DNA from: Crocinitomicaceae bacterium
GTDB taxonomy: Bacteria > Bacteroidota > Bacteroidia > Flavobacteriales_D > Crocinitomicaceae
Direction: 5' to 3'
Assembly: GCA_028689775.1 (NCBI GenBank)
Contig: JAQVCM010000022.1
Span: 1-42,655 of the forward strand
Length of the DNA: 42,655 bases
Shown one piece after another: positions 27,088-34,622 of the stretch. Position 1 is the stretch's first letter; every line of letters begins with the position of its first letter. The translations under genes and the position numbers were made by a program. The notes below the pieces were generated by a model that saw only the letters and a list, made by a program, of their open reading frames with translations, did not search any database and was not told where the DNA came from.

Positions 27088-29064
27088 ATGAAAATATTCG
27101 TACTCCTCTTTTCAGTATTTTATTTTAGTTCCTTTTCGCAAACTGTTTTTGCGCAGTGCGGCGGAGCTTCGCCAAATCTAGGGCCAGATACCGTTTTTTG
27201 TAGCGGGCAATCAATTGTTCTAAGTTCTTCTGGATCTTTTAGTTCTTATTTATGGAATAACAATACAACCTTACCAACGCGTACAGTAAATCAAGCTGGA
27301 ACGTATTGGTTGCAAGTTGGAACTGTCGGAACGAATTTAATTGTCAACGGTGATTTTGAATCTGGAAATACCGGCTTTATAACCAATTACAACTTAGGTA
27401 CTGGTGGTTCTTATGGACTTTTATCTTCTGAAGGAACATTCGCCATCGTGAATTCTCCAAGTGCAGCTCATAATAACTTTTCAAATTGTACAGATCATAC
27501 ACCCGCTCCCGGTACACAAATGATGGTGGTAAATGGTTCTGGAACGCCAAATACAAATGTTTGGTGTCAGACGGTTGTTGTTGATCCGAATACAGATTAC
27601 CAGTTGGGAACCTGGGCAGCTTCTGCCTTAAACGATCCAAACGTGGCACAACTGCAATTTTCAATCAATAATTCTCCGCTTGGAACTGTTTTTTCTCCTA
27701 TTTCTACAGGATGTACTTGGACGCAGTTTTTTCAAACGTGGAATTCAGGAATTCAAACCAGCGCGCAAATCTGTATTAAAAATCAAAACATTGGAGGTTC
27801 CGGAAATGATTTTATGCTTGATGACATTACGTTTACTCCAATCTGTTATGAGCGTGACTCAATCGTGGTGACTACCATCGCTGCACCTGTAATTACAGCC
27901 ACTCCAAATGATTCGATTTGTACAGGAGAGCTTTCCAACATTACTGCAAGTTCAAATTCTCCAAACTTAACCTATACATGGAATCCAGGAGCAATTGTTT
28001 CTCCAACTTTAAATGTTTCTCCTCCTTCTTCCGCATTTTACACGGTAAAAGCAGTAGATTTAAATGGATGTTTTTCTAATCTAATTAGTAGAATGGTATT
28101 TGTACAAGCAGCTCCAACGGTAAGTTTACAATTTTCAGATACCATTTGTGCTGGAAATCAGGCGTCAATCATTGCCAATACCACAGGTACGAATTTAACG
28201 TATGAATGGACTCCAAATTTATCAACGAACAATGTCCTGGTAGATTTCCCGCCAGCAAGTACTTCTTATTCAATTATGGTTACCAACTCAGTTGGATGTA
28301 GTGCGTACGATACCGCTAGTATTTATGTAATTCCAACTTTGACAAATTCTATTTCTGGTTCACTCGTTGTTTGTGAAGGAGATTCTACGACCTTAACCGT
28401 TTCTGGAAACCAAACAGGAATGGAGTATCTTTGGTCTACGGGTGAAACAGGAAATTCAATTGTTGTTACCTCTGCGGAAGCAGGAAGTTTTAGTGTAACC
28501 GGAAATTACCACGGTTGTCCAGAAGCTTCTGCAAATACAGTCGTATCGGTTCAAGCTGTTCCTCAATTGTCCTTACCGGCAGATTTTATTACTTGTCCAG
28601 GCGAATCCATTTTTGCAACTGCGACTTCTTCTACACCAGGTGCTGTTTTTAATTGGATCAACTTAGGTTTAACAGGAAGTACGCAGACGATTTCACCGAC
28701 ATTAAGTGGATACATTTATGTGACCTCGCAAGTTGGAAATTGTGTTTCTCCAGTAGATTCTTTCTTCATTGATATTTCTCCCAATTGCTTTTTTGAAATT
28801 CCAAATGTCTTTACTCCAAATGGAGATAATTCAAATGACTTTTTTCACTTGGTAGACTACAGCGGTATTTCTTCACTGACTTGCGTGATTTTAAATCGTT
28901 GGGGAAATAAAGTCGCAAGCTTTGATAAACCAGATTTTAAATGGGACGGCACAGATGGAAATGGACATAAAGTTGCTGATGGAACTTACTTCTACATCAT
29001 CGAAGCGGAAAACTATGCGAAACAAGCATTTAAAGAACATGGAATGCTTCAACTTATTCGTTAA
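27088..29064 (+). CDS. Secreted surface protein with type B T9SS sorting domain
   Basis: A 658-residue protein with a signal peptide ending VFAQ (about 1-23). An LGPDTVFCSGQSIVL module comes first, followed by a jelly-roll-like module (about 75-255). Three or four Ig/PKD-like units with paired cysteines lie to about 560, and a gliding-motility-associated C-terminal domain (IPNVFTPNGDNSNDFF ... ILNRWGNKVAS ... WDGTDGNG) ends the protein. Residues about 30-260 closely match residues about 430-665 of the 1175-residue protein at 18477, including HTPAPGTQM and NVWCQT, so one arose from the other. Function unknown; surface adhesion is likely. Confidence 0.85.
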   Translation: MKIFVLLFSVFYFSSFSQTVFAQCGGASPNLGPDTVFCSGQSIVLSSSGSFSSYLWNNNTTLPTRTVNQAGTYWLQVGTVGTNLIVNGDFESGNTGFITNYNLGTGGSYGLLSSEGTFAIVNSPSAAHNNFSNCTDHTPAPGTQMMVVNGSGTPNTNVWCQTVVVDPNTDYQLGTWAASALNDPNVAQLQFSINNSPLGTVFSPISTGCTWTQFFQTWNSGIQTSAQICIKNQNIGGSGNDFMLDDITFTPICYERDSIVVTTIAAPVITATPNDSICTGELSNITASSNSPNLTYTWNPGAIVSPTLNVSPPSSAFYTVKAVDLNGCFSNLISRMVFVQAAPTVSLQFSDTICAGNQASIIANTTGTNLTYEWTPNLSTNNVLVDFPPASTSYSIMVTNSVGCSAYDTASIYVIPTLTNSISGSLVVCEGDSTTLTVSGNQTGMEYLWSTGETGNSIVVTSAEAGSFSVTGNYHGCPEASANTVVSVQAVPQLSLPADFITCPGESIFATATSSTPGAVFNWINLGLTGSTQTISPTLSGYIYVTSQVGNCVSPVDSFFIDISPNCFFEIPNVFTPNGDNSNDFFHLVDYSGISSLTCVILNRWGNKVASFDKPDFKWDGTDGNGHKVADGTYFYIIEAENYAKQAFKEHGMLQLIR

Positions 29065-29171
29065 TTACTTCGTTTTTTAAGACGATTCTCATAATAAATT
29101 AAAAGTGTTTTTTGGTTTACGATATTATTAGCTAATTTTAAACGATTTTCAAATAATATCATTTAAAGAAT

Positions 29172-30230
29172 ATGCTATCTCATCCTTTATTGCTTGTCGG
29201 TTTTGCAATTGTTGTTATCATCATGCTTTTGCTCGATCTAGGAATTTTCAACAAAAAAGGACATGTGATTAGCAACAAAGAAGCCATCGTTTGGTCAGTT
29301 GTTTGGATTGCGCTTTCCATGATTTTTAGTGTGGTTATCTATTTCAGTTTTGGATATGAAAATGGCGTAAACGTAGGACTCGAGAAGTTTTCTCAATTTC
29401 AATCGGCTTATTGGATTGAAAAATCTTTGTCGGTAGACAACCTCTTTGTGTTCATCATGGTATTTAGTTTTTTCAAAGTACCAAAGGAGAATCAACACAA
29501 GATCTTGTTTTGGGGAATCATTGGTGCACTTGTATTGCGAGCGATTTTCATCTTCGCTGGGATTGGTTTAATCAAACTTACGTACTTGCCAGATATGGTA
29601 ATTGGAGGTTGGAACTTCGTGTTGGAACACGCAAATGGGGTGGCAATTGATTACGATACAAAGCAATTCTACAAGCCAAATGTAGTTTTGACCATCTTTG
29701 GTTTTTTCTTAGTGTATGCTGGATTCAAGACTTGGCTTACAAGCAGCAACGACGATGAGGAAAAAGATTTCACAAAAAGTGCTGGTTCACGTTTAGTTCA
29801 TAAATTTTTCAAAGTGAGTAAAAACTTTGATGGAGATAAGTTTTTTACGGTGCAAGACGGAGTGAAGATGGCAACGCCAATGTTGGTTGTAATTGCTGTA
29901 ATTGAGTTTACCGATTTGATTTTTGCCGTTGATTCCGTACCCGCAATTTTTGCCATTGCACCAGATGATCCATTCATTTTGTACACATCCAACATCTTTG
30001 CAATTTTAGGATTGAGAGCTTTGTTCTTCATCTTGGCGAACTTCATTTACATGTTCTCAAAATTGCAATACGGATTGGCGATTATTCTGGTATTTATCGG
30101 ACTGAAAATGGTGATCTCTCCATTCTATGATATCGATGCACTTCATTCGTTAATTGTAGTTGCTTGCGTGTTGATTGGTTCGGTGATTTTATCTGTAATC
30201 AGCTCCAGAAGAGAAAAAGCGATTAAATAA
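29172..30230 (+). CDS. TerC-family integral membrane protein
   Basis: A 352-residue protein with about eight to nine membrane helices. The paired TerC motifs are present: SLSVDNLFVFIMVFSFF in the first half and FTDLIFAVDSVPAIFAI in the second, each with the acidic residues thought to bind metal inside the membrane. The family includes Alx and MeeF-type proteins linked to manganese export and metal loading of secreted proteins, and older tellurium-resistance members; the substrate here is unknown. It has no paired ter genes nearby, so tellurite resistance should not be assumed. The ATG at 29172 begins the first helix directly. Confidence 0.92.
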   Translation: MLSHPLLLVGFAIVVIIMLLLDLGIFNKKGHVISNKEAIVWSVVWIALSMIFSVVIYFSFGYENGVNVGLEKFSQFQSAYWIEKSLSVDNLFVFIMVFSFFKVPKENQHKILFWGIIGALVLRAIFIFAGIGLIKLTYLPDMVIGGWNFVLEHANGVAIDYDTKQFYKPNVVLTIFGFFLVYAGFKTWLTSSNDDEEKDFTKSAGSRLVHKFFKVSKNFDGDKFFTVQDGVKMATPMLVVIAVIEFTDLIFAVDSVPAIFAIAPDDPFILYTSNIFAILGLRALFFILANFIYMFSKLQYGLAIILVFIGLKMVISPFYDIDALHSLIVVACVLIGSVILSVISSRREKAIK

Positions 30231-30381
30231 AGGATAAGCTACCCATTAAGTGTTGCGATCAGCACAAGTGTCCCAGTTCCCCAAATGAATTGCGACCAGC
30301 AATGAGCGTCCGACCACCGACTCCCGACCACAGTCCCCAAAATAAAACATCCTCAAGATTTCCAAAAATCGCTTAATTGAG

Positions 30382-30389
30382 TACCTTTG
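30382..30389 (+). promoter_or_regulatory. -7 element of the engB promoter
   Basis: TACCTTTG fits the Bacteroidota TAnnTTTG element, 16 bases ahead of the start codon. The -33 region is weak (TTTCC). This predicts a very short leader. Confidence 0.5.
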
Positions 30390-30405
30390 CGACAAATACA
30401 ATAAG

Positions 30406-31011
30406 ATGAAGATAAAATCAGCAACTTTTACCGTTAGTAATTCTGACCACAAATTAGCTCCAACCGATGGCAGACCTGAGTTTGCGTTTATTGGTAGATC
30501 CAATGTTGGGAAGTCTTCCTTGATCAACATGTTGACGGATGTAAAGAAGCTTGCTAAAACGTCATCAACTCCAGGGAAAACACAATTAATCAACCATTTC
30601 GAAATCAACAAAGAGTGGTATTTGGTCGATTTACCTGGTTACGGATTTGCAAAAGCATCCAAAACTTCAAGATCTCAATGGGAAAAATTCATTGCTGAAT
30701 ATTTGTTGCAACGCGATACCTTGATGAACATTTTTGTATTGATCGATTCTCGCATCGAACCACAACAAATTGACTTGGAATTTATGGGTTGGTGTGGCGA
30801 AAAAGGACTTCCTTTTGCAATCATCTTCACCAAAGCAGATAAATTGAACAGCAGTAAAATTGCTCAAAATGTCGCACATTATAAAAAGGAGTTACTTAAA
30901 AACTGGGAAGAACTTCCTCCAATTTTCATCTCTTCAAGCGAATCCAAAAAAGGACGCGAAGAAGTATTGGAATATGTTGATGAGATTTTGAAGAGTTTCG
31001 TTATTGAATAA
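30406..31011 (+). CDS. engB: Ribosome biogenesis GTP-binding protein EngB/YsxC
   Basis: Essential cytoplasmic GTPase needed for large-subunit assembly. All G motifs are intact: G1 GRSNVGKSS (30-38), G2 STPGKTQ (54-60), G3 [10 protein letters not shown] (75-84), G4 TKAD, and G5 SSSESKKG. 201 residues is the normal size. It converges with the CLC gene on the other strand. Confidence 0.96.
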   Translation: MKIKSATFTVSNSDHKLAPTDGRPEFAFIGRSNVGKSSLINMLTDVKKLAKTSSTPGKTQLINHFEINKEWYLVDLPGYGFAKASKTSRSQWEKFIAEYLLQRDTLMNIFVLIDSRIEPQQIDLEFMGWCGEKGLPFAIIFTKADKLNSSKIAQNVAHYKKELLKNWEELPPIFISSSESKKGREEVLEYVDEILKSFVIE

Positions 31012-31052
31012 TCAACGATTTTTTTTAACTCGACGCCCTTAAAATTGTAAAT

Positions 31053-32357
31053 TTATTTCTTCTGTCTTCTGTCTTTCACTTCAGACAAGGGAATTCCTTT
31101 TTCCCGCATGAAAACATTCAGTTTTGGACTTCCAATAATCTGAGAAGAATAAACTCCCGTATGTCCTGAAAAAAAATAGGCAACAGAACAAGCCAAGGCG
31201 ATAAAAACGCCAGATTCAATTCCGAACAGTTCAATTCCCATAACCGTACAAGCGATTGGTGTATTTGTCGCTCCAGCAAAAACGGCTACAAATCCCATTC
31301 CTGCGAGTAATTCCATGGGCAAGGGAATGAACCAAATTAATACATTTCCTAAAGTTGCTCCAATAAAAAACAAAGGAGTTACTTCGCCGCCTTTAAATCC
31401 AGCACCAAGGGTAAAAGAGGTAAAGAGAAGTTTTAAAAGGAAATCGTATGAATTCAAATCCACATGAAAGGCATCAATAATAGTTGGAATACCAAGTCCG
31501 ATGTATTTGCTTGTTCCCATGGAATAAATTGCGATTGCTAAGATTACTCCTCCAATAAATGGTCGAAGTGGTGGATATTTGATCTTCTTGCTAAACAACC
31601 CGCTCCAAAAGTGAGTTGATTTAGAAAAAAGCATGGCAACCAGTCCAAATATTATTCCTGCTAATACCGACCACAAGAGATTCACAGGTGTCATTTCTGC
31701 AACTTTGGTAATTGCATATTGCGTATGACTAACATTCCAACTTTCACAAAAGTAATTGGCGAAAATTGCCGCCAGAAAACTGGGGATAATTGCATCCAAT
31801 CTAATTCTACCTAAAATCAATACTTCCAATGCAAATATTCCACCTGCCAATGGCGTTCCAAATACAGAAGCAAAACCAGCGCTAATACCCGCAATTAGCA
31901 TAATCTGTCGATCGCGTTTCGATAATTTGAAAACCCTTGTAAATTGGTCGGCAATTGCTCCACCAATTTGTACTGCTGTTCCCTCGCGACCAGCAGAACC
32001 ACCAAATAAATGCGTAATCAATGTTCCAAACAATACGAGTGGAACCATTCGAAAAGGAATTACTTTTTTGGGAGAATGAAACTCTTCAAGCAACAAGTTG
32101 TTTCCTTTAACAACGCTACTTCCGTAGTAATGATACGATAATCCGATTATCAGTCCGCCAAGAGGTAACAATGCAATAATCCATAGATGTGATTCTCTGT
32201 AATTTGTTACCCAATCTAAGCTCAACAGGAAGAAAGCAGAAATACTTCCAACGAGAACTCCTAAAACTAAACAGATTAAAATCCATTTAAAAAGATAGAT
32301 GAAAGCTGAGATTTGCTCAGATGAGATTAAAAATTTCTTGATTTTATTATTTTCCAT
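31053..32357 (-). CDS. CLC-family transporter, probable CLC-F fluoride/proton antiporter
   Basis: A 434-residue multipass CLC protein. The anion-path motifs differ from chloride CLCs. KGNN (84-87) stands where chloride types have GSGIP, GREGT (123-127, gating glutamate 125) replaces GREGP, and GGEVTP (323-328) replaces GIFAP. These substitutions mark the fluoride-exporting CLC-F subclass, which expels F- in exchange for protons. A fluoride riboswitch just upstream supports this independently. There are no C-terminal CBS domains. The start at ATG 32357 is preceded by AAGGCAAC. Confidence 0.92.
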   Translation of the reverse strand: MENNKIKKFLISSEQISAFIYLFKWILICLVLGVLVGSISAFFLLSLDWVTNYRESHLWIIALLPLGGLIIGLSYHYYGSSVVKGNNLLLEEFHSPKKVIPFRMVPLVLFGTLITHLFGGSAGREGTAVQIGGAIADQFTRVFKLSKRDRQIMLIAGISAGFASVFGTPLAGGIFALEVLILGRIRLDAIIPSFLAAIFANYFCESWNVSHTQYAITKVAEMTPVNLLWSVLAGIIFGLVAMLFSKSTHFWSGLFSKKIKYPPLRPFIGGVILAIAIYSMGTSKYIGLGIPTIIDAFHVDLNSYDFLLKLLFTSFTLGAGFKGGEVTPLFFIGATLGNVLIWFIPLPMELLAGMGFVAVFAGATNTPIACTVMGIELFGIESGVFIALACSVAYFFSGHTGVYSSQIIGSPKLNVFMREKGIPLSEVKDRRQKK

Positions 32358-32359
32358 GT

Positions 32360-32367
32360 TGCCTTAA
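32360..32367 (-). promoter_or_regulatory. Sequence ahead of the CLC start codon complementary to the riboswitch
   Basis: On the minus strand TTAAGGCA, two bases before the ATG, is the exact complement of TGCCTTAA at 32434-32441, which forms the 3' side of aptamer stem P1 and the bases after it. Pairing would hide the initiation region when the aptamer is not folded. Confidence 0.5.
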
Positions 32368-32400
32368 TATAAATAACTCTACTGTGGCTTTAAGCCATTA

Positions 32401-32458
32401 CTTGTAGATGTCATTAGCTCCCTGCGGAACGATTTAAGGCAGACCTCATTGCCGAATG
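32401..32458 (-). ncRNA. Fluoride (crcB-type) riboswitch
   Basis: Minus-strand leader of the CLC gene. In order: P1 GGC...GCC enclosing AATGAGGTCT, a linker TTAAATC, P2 (GTTCC with GGAGC), then the conserved GCTAATGACATCTACAAG. The order and key bases (GGC-ATGAGG, CTAATG, TCTAC) match the published fluoride aptamer, with AGGT and ATCT able to form the pseudoknot using one G-U pair. The promoter at 32466-32493 would start transcription almost at its first base. Confidence 0.88.
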
Positions 32459-32465
32459 TGTCGTA

Positions 32466-32493
32466 CAAATATAGATAAAAAAGTGTTTTACAA
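32466..32493 (-). promoter_or_regulatory. Promoter of the riboswitch-CLC transcript
   Basis: On the minus strand TTG (32491-32493) and TATATTTG (32466-32473) are spaced by 17 bases and fit TTTG/TAnnTTTG. The predicted start near 32460 lies at the 5' edge of the aptamer. Confidence 0.65.
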
Positions 32494-32525
32494 AAACAAA
32501 CTTTAGCTTTTGTTTTCATTCGAAA

Positions 32526-33269
32526 TTATAAATCACGTCTATATCCAAAATTTCCAGTAATAAAAAAATGACTTCCGATACTGAAATTTGGCAACAGATA
32601 TTGTTTACTAGATAAATGGCAAGTTGGAGTTACTTCAAAATAGAGATGATCAAAAATCCCAACTGAGACATCAACCCCAATTTTAATTCCTGCCATAAAT
32701 CCTGCCCCATTTTCTTTTGTAGTTATTCGCCAATCTTCATCTACCAATAGCTCATACTTGGATTTATCGAAGGTTTCAACTGCATATCTTCCTCTGTAAA
32801 AAGGAATGTCAAATCCTAGAACCCAACCCATGTAAAAATTAGTTTCCGACGTTTGTAATTCGTGGAATACATAATCCATTCCAAGTTGAAACGTTAAGTA
32901 ACTGATAGTTTCAGAATAAGTAAATGGAACAGATAGGTTTTCCAAACCTGGTAGTGTGTCTTTCGGCGTTGCAGTGAAGGAGCTGTTTCTCGTCACCTTT
33001 CCTTGCTTGAAAAAATAACTAGCACCCAAGTTAAAGTAAGAAAGCATCGACTTATTGAATATGTCTTCCTCAAATCCTTCAATCTTATAGTTTATATTGA
33101 TTCCCATCAAAGGTCGTGGAAGGTTGAATTGAACCAACGATGCGATTCCAATCCCAAACTGTGTATCGGAGCCGTATGAAGTTCCTTCACGGAAATCCCA
33201 AACTTGGCACTTTAGATCATTTATTGGAAGTACTACCAATAAGAATAAAAGAACAATTAATTTTCCCAT
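32526..33269 (-). CDS. Hypothetical secreted, probable outer-membrane beta-barrel protein
   Basis: A 247-residue protein with a signal peptide ending near LKC-Q (about 1-22). The rest consists of alternating hydrophobic strands rich in G, Y and F, with an aromatic-rich C-terminal strand (FFITGNFGYRRDL), as in small outer-membrane barrels. No family was recognised. A TTG at 33290 would add seven residues, but the ATG at 33269 gives a cleaner signal sequence. It is transcribed away from the 33688 locus and towards the CLC gene. Confidence 0.75.
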   Translation of the reverse strand: MGKLIVLLFLLVVLPINDLKCQVWDFREGTSYGSDTQFGIGIASLVQFNLPRPLMGININYKIEGFEEDIFNKSMLSYFNLGASYFFKQGKVTRNSSFTATPKDTLPGLENLSVPFTYSETISYLTFQLGMDYVFHELQTSETNFYMGWVLGFDIPFYRGRYAVETFDKSKYELLVDEDWRITTKENGAGFMAGIKIGVDVSVGIFDHLYFEVTPTCHLSSKQYLLPNFSIGSHFFITGNFGYRRDL

Positions 33270-33687
33270 TTTTTTTCTGGATTGAAACAAATTTAGAAAA
33301 TTATCTCTAGATAAAATAATCTTTTATATTTTAAAATTATCTGATTTCTAGTACACTGATAAATCTAAATTGTGACCTTACTACCCTGCCTGAAAAGTAG
33401 ATCCTCTTTTTGCCCTCGTAATTAAAAGGTCTTTTTTGGCTTCTATTCTTTTTCTTCTTCGGAATTCTTCCGTGAGAAAGCTCGTAATGGATTCCTTCTT
33501 CTTGGACGATTAACATACACGTGTAATTAATTCCATTGATTATTGTTTTATATAAAAATAGTTGTAGCTTTCCATTTTAATTGAATATTGTTTAAACTAC
33601 TTAAAAGAAAATAAAGATTAAATTTTTATTTAAAAAACGTAAGATATTCAATTCGTCGGGGACTTTAAACTAACTAATTCTAACACT
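33270..33687. other. Divergent gap with a possible broken small gene
   Basis: About 420 bases, mostly AT-rich. The only coding-like content is a minus-strand frame at 33337-33575 described separately. No clear promoter for the 33688 operon and no hairpin were found. Confidence 0.5.
33337..33575 (-). pseudogene. Possible frameshifted small basic protein
   Basis: On the minus strand a 59-codon frame from ATG 33516 to TAA 33337 encodes a basic peptide containing EEGIHYELSHGRIPKKKK and ending SVLEIR. The same frame is open further upstream but lacks a start. A different frame starts at ATG 33575 (MESYNYFYIK) and would join it if one A were added in the AAAA run near 33551-33556. So this may be a real gene of about 79 codons with a one-base deletion, or a 59-codon gene, or chance. 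No family was recognised. Confidence 0.3.
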
Positions 33688-33843
33688 ATGAAATGTAAAT
33701 TAACTACTCTGAGAAATTTTTTACGATTATTATCACTTCTGTTTTGCGTTCTCTTTAACTCGCTAGTTTTTGGTCAATTCGAGCAGAAAATACTTTCAGA
33801 AAATACAGTTGAATCGATTCCATTTGTAAAGATTACCAAATGA
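33688..33843 (+). CDS. Short secreted peptide (51 residues) overlapping the next gene
   Basis: An ATG at 33688 opens a 51-codon frame. After a basic start, a hydrophobic stretch (about 10-29, ending VFGQ) looks like a signal peptide, leaving a mature peptide of about 21 residues ending IPFVKITK. Its TGA overlaps the next ATG as ATGA, so translation of the two is probably coupled. The mature part resembles the first strand of a CarboxypepD_reg-like domain, so this could be the stump of a larger protein rather than a functional peptide. Confidence 0.5.
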   Translation: MKCKLTTLRNFLRLLSLLFCVLFNSLVFGQFEQKILSENTVESIPFVKITK

Positions 33844-34622
33844 GAAATTTAATCTTTTTTATATCTGTTGTATTTTTGGCACCGATAGTTCGTTCACAAG
33901 ATAAAAGTGAACTATCGGTTGAGTTCAATGTGAATCAAACTCATTACAACATGAAATCAATGAATTATTATACAGACTTGGCATACGTCTTAGGTCCGCA
34001 GTGGTACGGTACTGATCGTAAAAAAATTGAAAATGGATTAGATTACAACCTGCATGTTAAATATCAAATTCATGATTTTATTGGAATTGGAATGTTTGCC
34101 AATTATCAGTTTTCTTCTATTAGACGTCCAATGAGATATGTTTATACTGACCCGGAATATCCTTTTGATTCTGATCCGATTGTTTTTGAAGGTACAAACT
34201 ACGTTGAGGTAAATGCGATTTCTTTTGGTTTTTCCAGTAGCTTATATCTTAACCAATTGTTTCATTTGGATGAAAGTTCCTCAAAATTTCTTAAAAACCT
34301 TCAATGCTCAATCACTTTGATGGGCGGTTTGGGTTTAAGCAACATGTTTGACGGATTTAAAATTTACAAATGGTCTGATGAAGTCATGACTCAATATAAA
34401 TCAACAGATTTTCATGGTAAAACAGAATTAAATATTGGGTATCGTTTTGGAAAAACTATTTTTACAGATGCAGGTTTTAAAGTAGGATATCAGTTTTTTA
34501 AAACTTCGGCTCTTAAAAATTACACAGGGTACAATATGTATCCAGATAATGATGGCAAACGGACTGTTCATCTAGATTTTAGCGGTTTATATTATGGTAT
34601 TTATTTAAAAATTGGGAAATAA
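33840..34622 (+). CDS. Hypothetical outer-membrane barrel-like protein, paralogue A
   Basis: A 260-residue protein with a signal peptide (about 1-19, ending VRSQ). The rest is rich in alternating aromatic and glycine positions and ends LDFSGLYYGIYLKIGK, as in outer-membrane barrels. It is clearly related to the protein at 35639. Both share an EFNVN..HY.M.S start, LDYN, F.FSS.LYLN.LFH.DE, GYQFFKT..LKN and the same C-terminal strand. It overlaps the 51-codon gene in front and shares one base with the lipoprotein gene behind. No known family was recognised. Confidence 0.8.
   Translation: MRNLIFFISVVFLAPIVRSQDKSELSVEFNVNQTHYNMKSMNYYTDLAYVLGPQWYGTDRKKIENGLDYNLHVKYQIHDFIGIGMFANYQFSSIRRPMRYVYTDPEYPFDSDPIVFEGTNYVEVNAISFGFSSSLYLNQLFHLDESSSKFLKNLQCSITLMGGLGLSNMFDGFKIYKWSDEVMTQYKSTDFHGKTELNIGYRFGKTIFTDAGFKVGYQFFKTSALKNYTGYNMYPDNDGKRTVHLDFSGLYYGIYLKIGK

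Noticed and set aside
29172-30230. TerC protein considered as a tellurite-resistance determinant
   Set aside because: No terABDEZ neighbours are present. TerC-family proteins without them usually have metal-handling roles.
30246-30611. A 121-codon minus-strand frame over the start of engB
   Set aside because: It overlaps the conserved G1 region of engB on the other strand and runs through the engB promoter.
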